From an uncultured Oscillospiraceae bacterium (lineage in GTDB: Bacteria > Bacillota > Clostridia > Oscillospirales > Ruminococcaceae), in contig CAUDDP010000063.1 in NCBI GenBank assembly GCA_958448395.1, forward strand, positions 1 to 12,151: a stretch of 12,151 bases of DNA, read 5' to 3'. The position numbers and the translations under genes are program-made. The first letter of the stretch is position 1. Each line of letters opens with the position of its first letter. Shown here in pieces: positions 1 to 6,706 of this stretch. The notes under the pieces were generated by a model. It did no database searches. It was not told the DNA's origin and was given only the letters and a program-made list of their open reading frames with translations.

Positions 1-10
1 GAGTGATTTG

Positions 11-79
11 GCTGCAAATTTGGACACAGCAATAGGGCGGACAGCGGACACAGGCAGAGAGCGAAGCGATTCTGCCGGC
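11..79 (+). repeat. Dispersed intergenic repeat, module R1, copy 1
   Basis: This 69-bp block recurs in inverted orientation at 7820-7888 with about 63 of 69 positions identical by eye. The core at 34-79 matches 45 of 46. Both copies are intergenic. It contains the 14-mer AGGGCGGACAGCGG (34-47), which occurs a third time at 7937-7950. No ORF with a ribosome binding site runs through it. Confidence 0.85.
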
Positions 80-98
80 ACAGTTTGTGATTGGCAGC

Positions 99-125
99 GG
101 TAGAATGCATTCTCCTCGAACTTAC
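99..125 (+). repeat. Dispersed intergenic repeat, module R2, copy 1
   Basis: This 27-bp block contains the perfect 12-bp palindrome AGAATGCATTCT. It recurs in inverted orientation at 5281-5307 with 25 of 27 identical positions. It lies 19 bp beyond R1 copy 1. In the second location R2 is found without R1, so the modules combine differently at each site. Confidence 0.8.
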
Positions 126-228
126 AGTATAACAGATTTTGGCGGGTTTTTCTATTTTTTCATCGAACTCATGTTCAAAAAGACGCTTTCTATTTCATTC
201 TGCTTTCTGTGAAACTTTTCCGAATACG

Positions 229-257
229 TTGACGGAGACAAAAAAATGTAGTATAAT
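229..257 (+). promoter_or_regulatory. Promoter of the polysaccharide export operon
   Basis: A -35 box TTGACG (229-234) and a -10 box TATAAT (252-257) are separated by exactly 17 bp, a near-consensus vegetative promoter. Transcription should start near 264, giving a leader of about 90 nt before the permease gene. I see no clear operator or riboswitch in the leader. The rest of 126-353 is AT-rich; the short open frame there has no credible ribosome binding site. Confidence 0.85.
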
Positions 258-353
258 ACAAAGTAGTTTCTTTCCGCCTCTCCCACTGGAAAATGCTGCG
301 GAAAATGGGCATACTAACGCCAGTCATCGCAAAGGAAAGGATTTTTATCATTC

Positions 354-1130
354 ATGAAATTACTCTATGAACTCTATCACTACCGGGAAATGCTCTTCAG
401 TCTTGTCCGGAAAGACCTCCGGGGACGCTATAAAGGCTCTATCCTTGGCTTTCTCTGGACATTTATCAATCCGCTGATGCAGCTGCTCGTCTATACATTT
501 GTTTTTACTGTTATTCTGCCGTCACAGGTAGAACACTATTCGCTCTATCTCTTTGTTGCCCTGATTCCGTGGATTTTCTTTTCTGCGGCAATGACAGGCG
601 GTGCCGGTTCGATTGTTGCACAAAAAGATTTAGTCAAAAAAATCTATTTTCCCCGGGAGATTATTCCCATCTCCTATGTCACCAGCTGCTTTGTCAATAT
701 GCTGCTGTGTTTCCTGATTATTTTTGCCGTCATGCTGGTCACGGGTGCGACGTTCAACCCACTGGCTCTGCTTTGTTTACCCATCATTATGATTGTGGAA
801 TACCTGCTGGCACTTGGCATTGCGATGCTTTCCGCCGCTGTTACCGTCTATTTTCGAGATTTGGAACATATCTTAGGCATTGCCTCCATGATCTGGATGT
901 ATATGACACCCGTGCTCTATCCGGAAACACTGGTACCGGAAAAATGGCAGAAGCTCTATCACATCAATCCTATGACTTCCATTATCACTGCCTATCGAGA
1001 TGTGCTGTATCAGGGTGTTGTCCCACATCTGGCAACCCTGCTGGAAGCAGTTTTGCTGGGCATACTGTTTTTATTCATCGGACTGCTGACGTTTTCCAAA
1101 CTGAAAAAAGGCTTTGCGGAGGAATTGTAA
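354..1130 (+). CDS. ABC-2 type polysaccharide export permease (Wzm/TagG family)
   Basis: This 258-residue integral membrane protein is the permease of an ABC exporter that moves a lipid-linked polysaccharide or teichoic-acid-like polymer across the cytoplasmic membrane. Near the N-terminus it has the family hallmark DLRGRYKGSILGFLWTFINP (residues 21-40), then several hydrophobic spans, a cytoplasmic-type motif VYFRDLEHIL, a late NPMTSIITAYRDVLY segment, and the typical C-terminus KKGFAEEL. Length is normal for the family. GGAAAGGA at 334-341 precedes the ATG by 12 nt. The ATPase gene starts 3 nt after its stop, as expected for an obligate two-subunit transporter. The exported polymer cannot be told from sequence: O-antigen-like glycan, wall polysaccharide and teichoic acid are all possible, so I give no symbol. 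Confidence 0.93.
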   Translation: MKLLYELYHYREMLFSLVRKDLRGRYKGSILGFLWTFINPLMQLLVYTFVFTVILPSQVEHYSLYLFVALIPWIFFSAAMTGGAGSIVAQKDLVKKIYFPREIIPISYVTSCFVNMLLCFLIIFAVMLVTGATFNPLALLCLPIIMIVEYLLALGIAMLSAAVTVYFRDLEHILGIASMIWMYMTPVLYPETLVPEKWQKLYHINPMTSIITAYRDVLYQGVVPHLATLLEAVLLGILFLFIGLLTFSKLKKGFAEEL

Positions 1131-1133
1131 ATC

Positions 1134-2438
1134 ATGGCTGAAACGGAATACTCCATTCAAGTGGAACATGTCGAAAAAAGCTTTCGGGTCTTTTTGGACA
1201 AAGGACAAAGCTTTAAAGAACGTCTGCTGTTCCGAAAACGCAGCCGCTATGAAATTCGTCCGGTACTGCGGGATATTTCTTTCCGCGTAAAACAAGGAGA
1301 AGCCGTCGGACTGGTCGGACACAACGGCTGCGGAAAAAGCACAACCCTGAAGCTGCTCACGAAAATTCTCTATCCCGACAAGGGGACAATCACCATGAAA
1401 GGCAGGGTATCCAGTCTGATTGAACTGGGAGCCGGATTCCATCCGGACATGAGCGGCAGGGAAAATATTTACACGAATGCTTCTATTTTCGGTTTGACCA
1501 AAAAGGAAATTGATGCACGATTGCAAACCATCATTGATTTTTCCGAGCTGGAGGAATTCATTGACAACCCTGTCCGAACCTATTCCTCCGGCATGTATAT
1601 GCGGCTTGCCTTTTCGGTTGCCATTCATGTCAATGCAGATATTTTATTGATTGATGAGATTTTAGGCGTAGGAGATGTGAACTTTCAGCAAAAGTGTTTC
1701 CAGCGGTTGCAGGAAATCAAAGCTGCCGGAACGACCATTGTCATTGTATCCCATGCGATGGAGCAAATTGAGCAGATTTGTGACCGTTCCATCTGGATTG
1801 ACAACGGTAACATCCGAGAAGAGGGGATTCCCAAATATGTGCATGAACATTATCTCTCTGCAATGGAAAAAGACCGCATTGCAAGGGAAACGGAACATGC
1901 TCCTAAGGCGAAAGCCGCTGCACAGGAAAAAGCCGCTGCTGATACAGATGTACCGCAACTGCCAAGCTTCTGCGAACCAACTGCTGTTCGCATGGGCAAC
2001 GGAACAGTACAATTTACAGATGCAAAGATGCTGAATGCAAATGGGGAAGTCTGCCATGTGTTTCCGACAGGAGCCGCCATTACGGTAGAAATCACCTATG
2101 CTGCCAAAAAGGAAGGCTTAGAAGGCAACTTTGGATATGGCATCTTTCGGGAGGACAGTGTACATTGTTACGGCACCAATGTAGACATTGACTGTGACCG
2201 ATTGATTTCCGTCCAGCGGACAGGAAAAATCCGTTGGACGTTTCAGAATCACCTGTTACCGGGAAAGTATTTTTTAGATGTTGCCATTCATTCTAAAACA
2301 GGTGTCTTTTTTGATGATATTCGGCGAATCCAATCGTTTACTGTAACAACAACAAAGCGAGACATCGGACTATGCCGCTTGGAAACGACATGGGAAATCG
2401 AAGAAACCACACCAACAGAAAGGAGGACGAATCCATAA
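1134..2438 (+). CDS. ABC transporter ATP-binding protein with C-terminal Wzt-like domain
   Basis: This 434-residue cytoplasmic ATPase partners the upstream permease. The nucleotide-binding domain occupies residues 5-242: Walker A GHNGCGKST (62-70), a signature region around YSSGMYMRLAF (150-160), Walker B ILLIDEILGVGD (170-181) and the switch histidine H207. The ELGAGFHPDMSGRENIY segment (97-113) is typical of Wzt/TagH ATPases. An Ala/Lys/Glu-rich linker (about 245-275) leads to a beta-rich C-terminal domain (about 285-425) resembling the Wzt C-terminal domain, which in E. coli O8/O9a binds the modified end of the polymer before export. That domain and the next-door methyltransferase suggest recognition of a capped or modified glycan, which is inference. 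GGAGGA at 1118-1123, inside the end of the permease gene, serves as ribosome binding site. The methyltransferase ATG follows the stop directly. Confidence 0.93.
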   Translation: MAETEYSIQVEHVEKSFRVFLDKGQSFKERLLFRKRSRYEIRPVLRDISFRVKQGEAVGLVGHNGCGKSTTLKLLTKILYPDKGTITMKGRVSSLIELGAGFHPDMSGRENIYTNASIFGLTKKEIDARLQTIIDFSELEEFIDNPVRTYSSGMYMRLAFSVAIHVNADILLIDEILGVGDVNFQQKCFQRLQEIKAAGTTIVIVSHAMEQIEQICDRSIWIDNGNIREEGIPKYVHEHYLSAMEKDRIARETEHAPKAKAAAQEKAAADTDVPQLPSFCEPTAVRMGNGTVQFTDAKMLNANGEVCHVFPTGAAITVEITYAAKKEGLEGNFGYGIFREDSVHCYGTNVDIDCDRLISVQRTGKIRWTFQNHLLPGKYFLDVAIHSKTGVFFDDIRRIQSFTVTTTKRDIGLCRLETTWEIEETTPTERRTNP

Positions 2439-3365
2439 ATGCTTGACAAATGGAAACAACGGCTTCGGCAACACCAATCCCAAAAACTCTGCCAAAAGCT
2501 ACAACTCCCCCCACAACTGGTACAGGATCTGCCTGCACTTGCCGTCCAAACGCAGCAATCCAGTGCAGCCGTACAGCAGTTACAGAATACCATGCAGCAA
2601 ACCCTCTCTCGATTGCAGCAAGACGACCTGACTACGATTTCTCTCTTAGACCGTGTGACCAAACTCGAACGGGCTGCCGATGCACAGGGCAGCAGTAATA
2701 TCCACTTAAATATGCTCATGAAAACCACCTATTCCCAGTCCGGCGAAGACGCCATTCTAGCATATCTATTTGCGGTACTGGGCATTCCGTTCGCAAAGTG
2801 CAGCTATCTGGATTTGGGGGCAAACCGCCCAAAAGAGATGAGCAATACGTACTTTTTCTATGAACAGGGGGCAACGGGTACACTCATTGAAGCCAACCCG
2901 GCTTTGATTCCGGCATTACAGAAGGAACGCAGTGGGGATACCATTTTAAATCGCTGTATTGCCCCAACATCCGGGGAAATCATTCCCTTTCATGTCATGA
3001 ATGTAGATGGTTTATCGACACCGGAAGATGTCACCGACCTGCTCGCAAACAATCCAGACTTACAGCTGCTCGAAACCGTCAACGTGGAAACGGTTTCCGT
3101 CAATGATTTGTTTGCACAAATGCATCAAGTGCCGCTTCTGGTGAATATTGATATTGAAGGGATGGAGATGGAGATACTGCGTTCCATTGATTTCACGCAG
3201 TATCGCCCGCTGGTGCTGATATTGGAGATGATTCCATATTCCAAAAAACTGCCCATCGGACAGAAAAATCAGGAAATTATGGCATTCTTACAGGAAAAAG
3301 GCTATATGGAATATGCCTTCACCGGTATCAATTCCATTTTTATAGATGCAGAACAAGTCAAATGA
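2439..3365 (+). CDS. FkbM-family SAM-dependent methyltransferase with helical N-terminal extension
   Basis: This 308-residue protein probably O-methylates a sugar of the exported glycan using S-adenosylmethionine. The FkbM-type domain covers about residues 98-300: YSQSGEDAIL (98-107), the SAM-binding loop YLDLGANRP (123-131), an acidic residue in TLIEANP (E151), and the late motif VNIDIEGMEMEIL (235-247) with LVLILEM after it. Residues 1-85 are unusual: Gln-rich, predicted helical, with a heptad-like pattern around 34-80, suggesting a coiled coil or an oligomerisation or docking arm. AGGAGG at 2421-2426 lies inside the end of the ATPase gene, 12 nt before the ATG. FkbM members act on many substrates (antibiotics, glycans, lipids), so the glycan assignment rests on the neighbours. 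Confidence 0.9.
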   Translation: MLDKWKQRLRQHQSQKLCQKLQLPPQLVQDLPALAVQTQQSSAAVQQLQNTMQQTLSRLQQDDLTTISLLDRVTKLERAADAQGSSNIHLNMLMKTTYSQSGEDAILAYLFAVLGIPFAKCSYLDLGANRPKEMSNTYFFYEQGATGTLIEANPALIPALQKERSGDTILNRCIAPTSGEIIPFHVMNVDGLSTPEDVTDLLANNPDLQLLETVNVETVSVNDLFAQMHQVPLLVNIDIEGMEMEILRSIDFTQYRPLVLILEMIPYSKKLPIGQKNQEIMAFLQEKGYMEYAFTGINSIFIDAEQVK

Positions 3366-3377
3366 GAACAACAATAG

Positions 3378-3419
3378 AAAGGAGGGGCTTTTCGCAAACG
3401 AAAAGCCTGTTAGCCTATG
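3378..3419 (+). promoter_or_regulatory. Ribosome binding site joined to its start codon across a hairpin
   Basis: A strong Shine-Dalgarno sequence AAAGGAGG (3378-3385) stands 31 nt before the ATG at 3417, too far for ordinary initiation. Between them is a perfect 9-bp hairpin: GGCTTTTCG (3386-3394), loop CAAA, CGAAAAGCC (3399-3407). Folding it out leaves 9 nt, a normal spacing. An in-frame TAG at 3411-3413 rules out an upstream start, and no other Shine-Dalgarno sequence lies near the ATG. Phage T4 gene 38 is a known case of such a bridged spacer. Confidence 0.7.
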
Positions 3420-3911
3420 GCAATCAATATTGAGGATATTATGTCGGAGATCCGCTCGGACATTCAGCAAAAGGGTTTGAATAGTTCTATGCTTTCCTTT
3501 GCAGATGTGCCATGTGATGCCAATCCGGAAAATCCAACAGAGTCCTATGATCCGGATACACTCCGCAGCAATGTGCAGTATGTCAGCACACAATATCAAG
3601 TACAGCCGTATCGTCCTTTGACGGGCAATCCGGTTCTAGTCTTTTTCAAGAAGGTACTGCGGCGGCTGATGCGATTTTATATCGAACCAGTGGCACAGGA
3701 ACAGACCTATTTCAATGCCAACACCGCACAGGCGTTGCAGGAAATCGAAATGTATATCATTGATACACAAACACACAGCAATGTTGCTCTTGCCGCAAGA
3801 ATTGCAGATCTGGAATTACAACAGAAAAACAGTCGGATGCAGATTGATGCACTAACCAAACAGATTGAAGCATTACAGGCACAGCTTGGAGAGAAAGAGG
3901 CAGCACAATGA
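3417..3911 (+). CDS. Small protein of the glycan export operon, function unknown
   Basis: I do not recognise this 164-residue protein as a named family. It has three visible parts. The first is a polar helix-like N-terminus, INIEDIMSEIRSDIQQKGL (residues 3-21). The second is a low-complexity middle (about 30-70). The third is a short hydrophobic-basic segment, VLVFFKKVLRRLMRFYIEP (73-91), followed by a QTYFNANTAQALQEIE-like stretch and a coiled coil (about 125-160). The basic-aromatic segment is short for a membrane span but could lie on the membrane surface. No catalytic motif is seen. From memory, similar FY-x-P plus FNA segments precede coiled coils in some polysaccharide-cluster methyltransferases and glycosyltransferases; I could not check this. 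The position suggests an adaptor or scaffold. Its stop overlaps the next start as ATGA. Confidence 0.75.
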   Translation: MAINIEDIMSEIRSDIQQKGLNSSMLSFADVPCDANPENPTESYDPDTLRSNVQYVSTQYQVQPYRPLTGNPVLVFFKKVLRRLMRFYIEPVAQEQTYFNANTAQALQEIEMYIIDTQTHSNVALAARIADLELQQKNSRMQIDALTKQIEALQAQLGEKEAAQ

Positions 3912-4978
3912 GGGTCGTGCAGCTGCTGCCCACCATTTCCATGGGAGATGCTGTGAGCAACGATGCCATTGCGATTGCGAAAGTGCTGCGGGATATGGGG
4001 TATCAGACAGGCATTTATGCGGAAAACATTGATCCTCGTCTGCCTGCCGGAACGGCAAAGCCGGTCTCACGGCTGCCTCGGTTACAGACAGAGGATGCCA
4101 TTTTATATCACATGTCCACTGGCAGTGCACTGAATGAGAAAATCAAGCAATTCCGCTGTAAAAAGGGCATGATTTATCATAATATTACCCCGTCCCATTT
4201 CTTTCAGCCATACAACGCCCAGCTCACACAACTTCTGAATGAAGGACTGACTGGTGTATTACAGCTGGCAGAGCACATGGATTTTTGTCTGGCAGACTCC
4301 GCATTCAACAAACAGGCATTACTAGAAATGGGGTATACCTGTCCGATTGCCGTTCGTCCAGTACTAATCCCTTTCTCAGACTATGCCAGAAAGCCGACAC
4401 AGGAAATCATTGACCGCTATGACAACGATGGGTATGCAAACTTTATCTTTGTAGGCAGAATTGCACCAAATAAGAAGCAGGAGGATGTCATTCGGGCATT
4501 TTCCTGCTATCAGCGGTTCTGCAATCCCAAATCCCGTCTGATTCTGGTTGGTTCCTGGTCGGGAACAGAATCGTACTATCGGCGACTCTGCCGATATACA
4601 GCGGCATTGCAGGCAGAGAATGTATTATTCACAGGGCATATTCCATTCGCAGATATTCTTGCCTATTATCATGCAGCAGATCTGTTTCTCTGCATGAGCG
4701 AACATGAAGGTTTTTGTGTACCGCTGGTAGAAGCAATGTATTTTGGCGTTCCGATTCTGGCATATCGTGCCTGTGCCGTACCGGATACATTAGGGGAAAG
4801 CGGCATTTTGTTAGAGAAAAAGGATCCGGTAGAGGCAGCCATGGTGGCAGATCGCATTTTGACGGATACGCTGTTACGGCGGGAACTGATTGCACGGCAG
4901 CGAAAACGACAGCAGGATTTTTCCTATGCAAAGGTACGGGCATTATTGGAAACACAGTTAAGGGAATTTTTATCGTAA
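3908..4978 (+). CDS. Glycosyltransferase family 4 (GT-B fold)
   Basis: This 356-residue enzyme probably transfers a sugar from a nucleotide sugar onto the lipid-linked glycan at the inner face of the membrane, with retention of configuration as in GT4. The C-terminal half carries the donor-site features: FVGRIAPNKKQEDVI (181-195), LILVGSWSG (211-219), LFTGHIPFADILAYYHAADLF (from 240) and the EX7E motif EGFCVPLVE (E267 to E275). The N-terminal acceptor half is less conserved, but includes MIYHNITPSHFFQPYN (88-103), which I associate with O-antigen-cluster GT4 enzymes. There is no signal peptide or membrane span. It is the last gene of the operon, and its ATG overlaps the upstream stop by 4 nt. 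The sugar and linkage cannot be deduced. A single glycosyltransferase is too little for a full repeat unit, so other enzymes must be encoded elsewhere. Confidence 0.92.
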   Translation: MRVVQLLPTISMGDAVSNDAIAIAKVLRDMGYQTGIYAENIDPRLPAGTAKPVSRLPRLQTEDAILYHMSTGSALNEKIKQFRCKKGMIYHNITPSHFFQPYNAQLTQLLNEGLTGVLQLAEHMDFCLADSAFNKQALLEMGYTCPIAVRPVLIPFSDYARKPTQEIIDRYDNDGYANFIFVGRIAPNKKQEDVIRAFSCYQRFCNPKSRLILVGSWSGTESYYRRLCRYTAALQAENVLFTGHIPFADILAYYHAADLFLCMSEHEGFCVPLVEAMYFGVPILAYRACAVPDTLGESGILLEKKDPVEAAMVADRILTDTLLRRELIARQRKRQQDFSYAKVRALLETQLREFLS

Positions 4979-5017
4979 GAGCAGAAATGCCGCAGGCAAA
5001 TCTTTTATTCTTTTTGT

Positions 5018-5050
5018 TTCTTTTTCTTTTTTCAGGAAAAAGAAAAAGAA
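5018..5050. repeat. Purine/pyrimidine hairpin after the export operon
   Basis: A perfect 14-bp inverted repeat (5018-5031 against 5037-5050, loop TCAGG) has one arm made only of T and C and the other only of A and G. It begins 39 nt after the glycosyltransferase stop and may help end transcription, but it is not a classical terminator because no T run follows the 3' arm. The surrounding 4979-5213 has no gene I can support; it continues purine-rich on the plus strand to about 5115. Confidence 0.6.
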
Positions 5051-5280
5051 GCGAGGGGATTGGGGGCGAGCAGCTCCCAAGAAAGCAAACGAATGGAAGC
5101 AAGGAAAACAAATAAGAAGCAACCGCAATTGCCCCTCCAAAAATAACCGATTGAATTTGCAAAAAGACTGCATACAGGGCAATTGCGAACAACACAGACA
5201 AACTGAGGTGTCCCCAGCCTTGTCGGCGGAGGTCAAACCGTTCTATCTCAAAATGTAAGCCATCAGAATATCTCCTTAAC

Positions 5281-5307
5281 GTGAGTTCGACGAGAATGCA
5301 TTCTACC
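5281..5307 (-). repeat. Dispersed intergenic repeat, module R2, copy 2
   Basis: This is the inverted copy of 99-125, with 25 of 27 positions identical and the 12-bp palindrome AGAATGCATTCT conserved. It lies in the recA upstream region and is followed 15 bp later by module R3. The open frames that cross it on either strand have no ribosome binding site and no recognisable protein features. Confidence 0.8.
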
Positions 5308-5313
5308 TCCGCC

Positions 5314-5346
5314 AAGCTGAACCAGCTTGACCGCAGTTGTCTGCGG
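5314..5346 (+). repeat. Module R3, copy 1, with two adjacent hairpins
   Basis: CAGCTTGACCGC (5323-5334) recurs exactly at 8006-8017, and weaker similarity continues to GCGGCG here and ACGGCG there. Two perfect 6-bp stems sit side by side: AAGCTG/CAGCTT (5314-5328, 3-nt loop) and CCGCAG/CTGCGG (5331-5346, 4-nt loop). The sequence differs in copy 2, but a hairpin of 6 bp forms there as well. Confidence 0.55.
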
Positions 5347-5421
5347 CGGACAAACCTGCTTGTTTTCCCTTCACTTTATTTTCAGATTCCTCAAAAATAA
5401 AAAACTAAACATCTGATTTTC

Positions 5422-5459
5422 TATAATATAAATAGCGTAGAAAACCAACATCCGCTATT
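5422..5459 (+). promoter_or_regulatory. Probable recA -10 box and downstream inverted repeat
   Basis: TATAAT at 5422-5427 is a good -10 box, but there is no convincing -35 box 16-18 bp upstream, where the sequence is A-rich. The predicted start near 5433 falls within a 7-bp inverted repeat, AATAGCG (5431-5437) and CGCTATT (5453-5459), which ends 2 nt before the Shine-Dalgarno sequence. It could be an operator or a leader hairpin. I find no Gram-positive SOS box of the GAAC-N4-GTTC type between 5350 and 5476. Confidence 0.5.
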
Positions 5460-5476
5460 AGAAAGGAGTTCTCCCT

Positions 5477-6703
5477 ATGGCAAAAGAACTGAAAAAAAAT
5501 AAATCTCAAATCGTCATGCCAGAAAGCAAAGAAGAAAAGAAAAAGGCACTGGAAAGTGCCATTGCTCATATTATTAAAACCTACGGCAGCGGTGCAGTCA
5601 TGCGTCTCGGACAGGCAAATACCATGCAGGTGGATGCCATTCCAACCGGTTCTATGACACTCGACCTTGCACTTGGCATCGGCGGTGTTCCACGGGGCAG
5701 AATTGTAGAATTATATGGGCCGGAGAGTTCCGGTAAGACTACGGTTGCCCTGCACATTGCTGCGGAAGCACAGAAGCTCGGCGGCGAAGTTGCCTTTATT
5801 GACGTAGAACATGCCTTAGATCCGGTCTATGCCCGTGCACTTGGCGTGGATATTGATAACCTGTTGGTCTCCCAGCCAGACAGCGGCGAACAGGCACTCG
5901 AAATTGCAGAAGCTCTGGTGCGTTCCGGTGCCATTGATGTCCTGATTGTGGACTCTGTGGCGGCAATGACCACAAAAGCAGAAATCGAAGGAGAGATGGG
6001 GGACAGCCATGTTGGAATGCTGGCAAGACTGATGTCACAGGCAATGCGAAAGCTGACCGCTGTCATCTCAAAATCCAACTGCGTTGCCATTTTCATCAAC
6101 CAGATTCGGGAAAAAATCGGTGTCATCTATGGCAATCCAGAGACGACGCCGGGCGGACGTGCCTTGAAATTCTATGCCTCTGTTCGGATGGAAGTCCGAA
6201 AAGGGGAGGCCATCAAAGATGGTTCTAATATCATCGGCAACCGCACCCGTGTGAAAATTGTCAAAAATAAAGTAGCCCCGCCATTCCGGGACTGTGAATT
6301 TGATATTCTCTATGGAAAAGGCATCTCCCGTACCGGTGAAGTACTGGATTTAGCAGTGGATTTGGATATCATCAAGAAAAGCGGCTCCTGGTTCAGCTAT
6401 GAGGGACAACGGCTGGGGCAAGGCAGAGACAATATCAAAGAACTGCTGCAAAATACACCGGAAACCATGAAGGAAATTGAAGAAAAAATTAAAAAGAAGC
6501 TGGAAGAACAGAAGGCAAATGCCGTAAAAGCAGCAGAAGAAGGCAAGAAAAAGGAGACTGCTGCCGATAACAGCGATGCACTGGAGCAAGCTGCTGAACA
6601 GGCAGCAGCGGCACAGATGCAAAATGCAGATACACTGGTCACAGATGCAGATTTGGATATTGCAGCAGAAAGCGACTTTGCTGAATTTGAACCGGCAGAA
6701 TAA
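5477..6703 (+). CDS. recA: Recombinase RecA
   Basis: RecA is the ATP-dependent DNA strand-exchange protein of homologous recombination and the co-protease that triggers LexA self-cleavage. At 408 residues it is about 50-60 longer than most RecA proteins. The core is intact: RLGQ (43-46), Walker A GPESSGKT (81-88), FIDVEHALDP (107-116), Walker B DVLIVDSVAA (154-163), EIEGEMGDSHVG (169-180), FINQIREKIG (206-215) and NPETTPGGRALKFYASVR (220-237). The C-terminal tail from about 335 begins as a Lys/Glu-rich helix and turns acidic and Ala/Gln-rich, ending in FAEFEPAE. In other bacteria an acidic tail restrains DNA loading. AAAGGAG (5462-5468) precedes the ATG by 8 nt. recX follows after 3 nt, a common pairing because RecX moderates RecA filaments. 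Confidence 0.98.
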   Translation: MAKELKKNKSQIVMPESKEEKKKALESAIAHIIKTYGSGAVMRLGQANTMQVDAIPTGSMTLDLALGIGGVPRGRIVELYGPESSGKTTVALHIAAEAQKLGGEVAFIDVEHALDPVYARALGVDIDNLLVSQPDSGEQALEIAEALVRSGAIDVLIVDSVAAMTTKAEIEGEMGDSHVGMLARLMSQAMRKLTAVISKSNCVAIFINQIREKIGVIYGNPETTPGGRALKFYASVRMEVRKGEAIKDGSNIIGNRTRVKIVKNKVAPPFRDCEFDILYGKGISRTGEVLDLAVDLDIIKKSGSWFSYEGQRLGQGRDNIKELLQNTPETMKEIEEKIKKKLEEQKANAVKAAEEGKKKETAADNSDALEQAAEQAAAAQMQNADTLVTDADLDIAAESDFAEFEPAE

Positions 6704-6706
6704 ACG

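Noticed and set aside
139..357. Short plus-strand frame before the export operon
   Set aside because: It spans the consensus promoter at 229-257, lacks a ribosome binding site and has no protein-like features.
4629..5315. Minus-strand frame of 228 codons across the glycosyltransferase end and the recA upstream region
   Set aside because: It overlaps a well-supported GT4 gene, has no recognisable domain, and is mostly repeat and purine-tract sequence.
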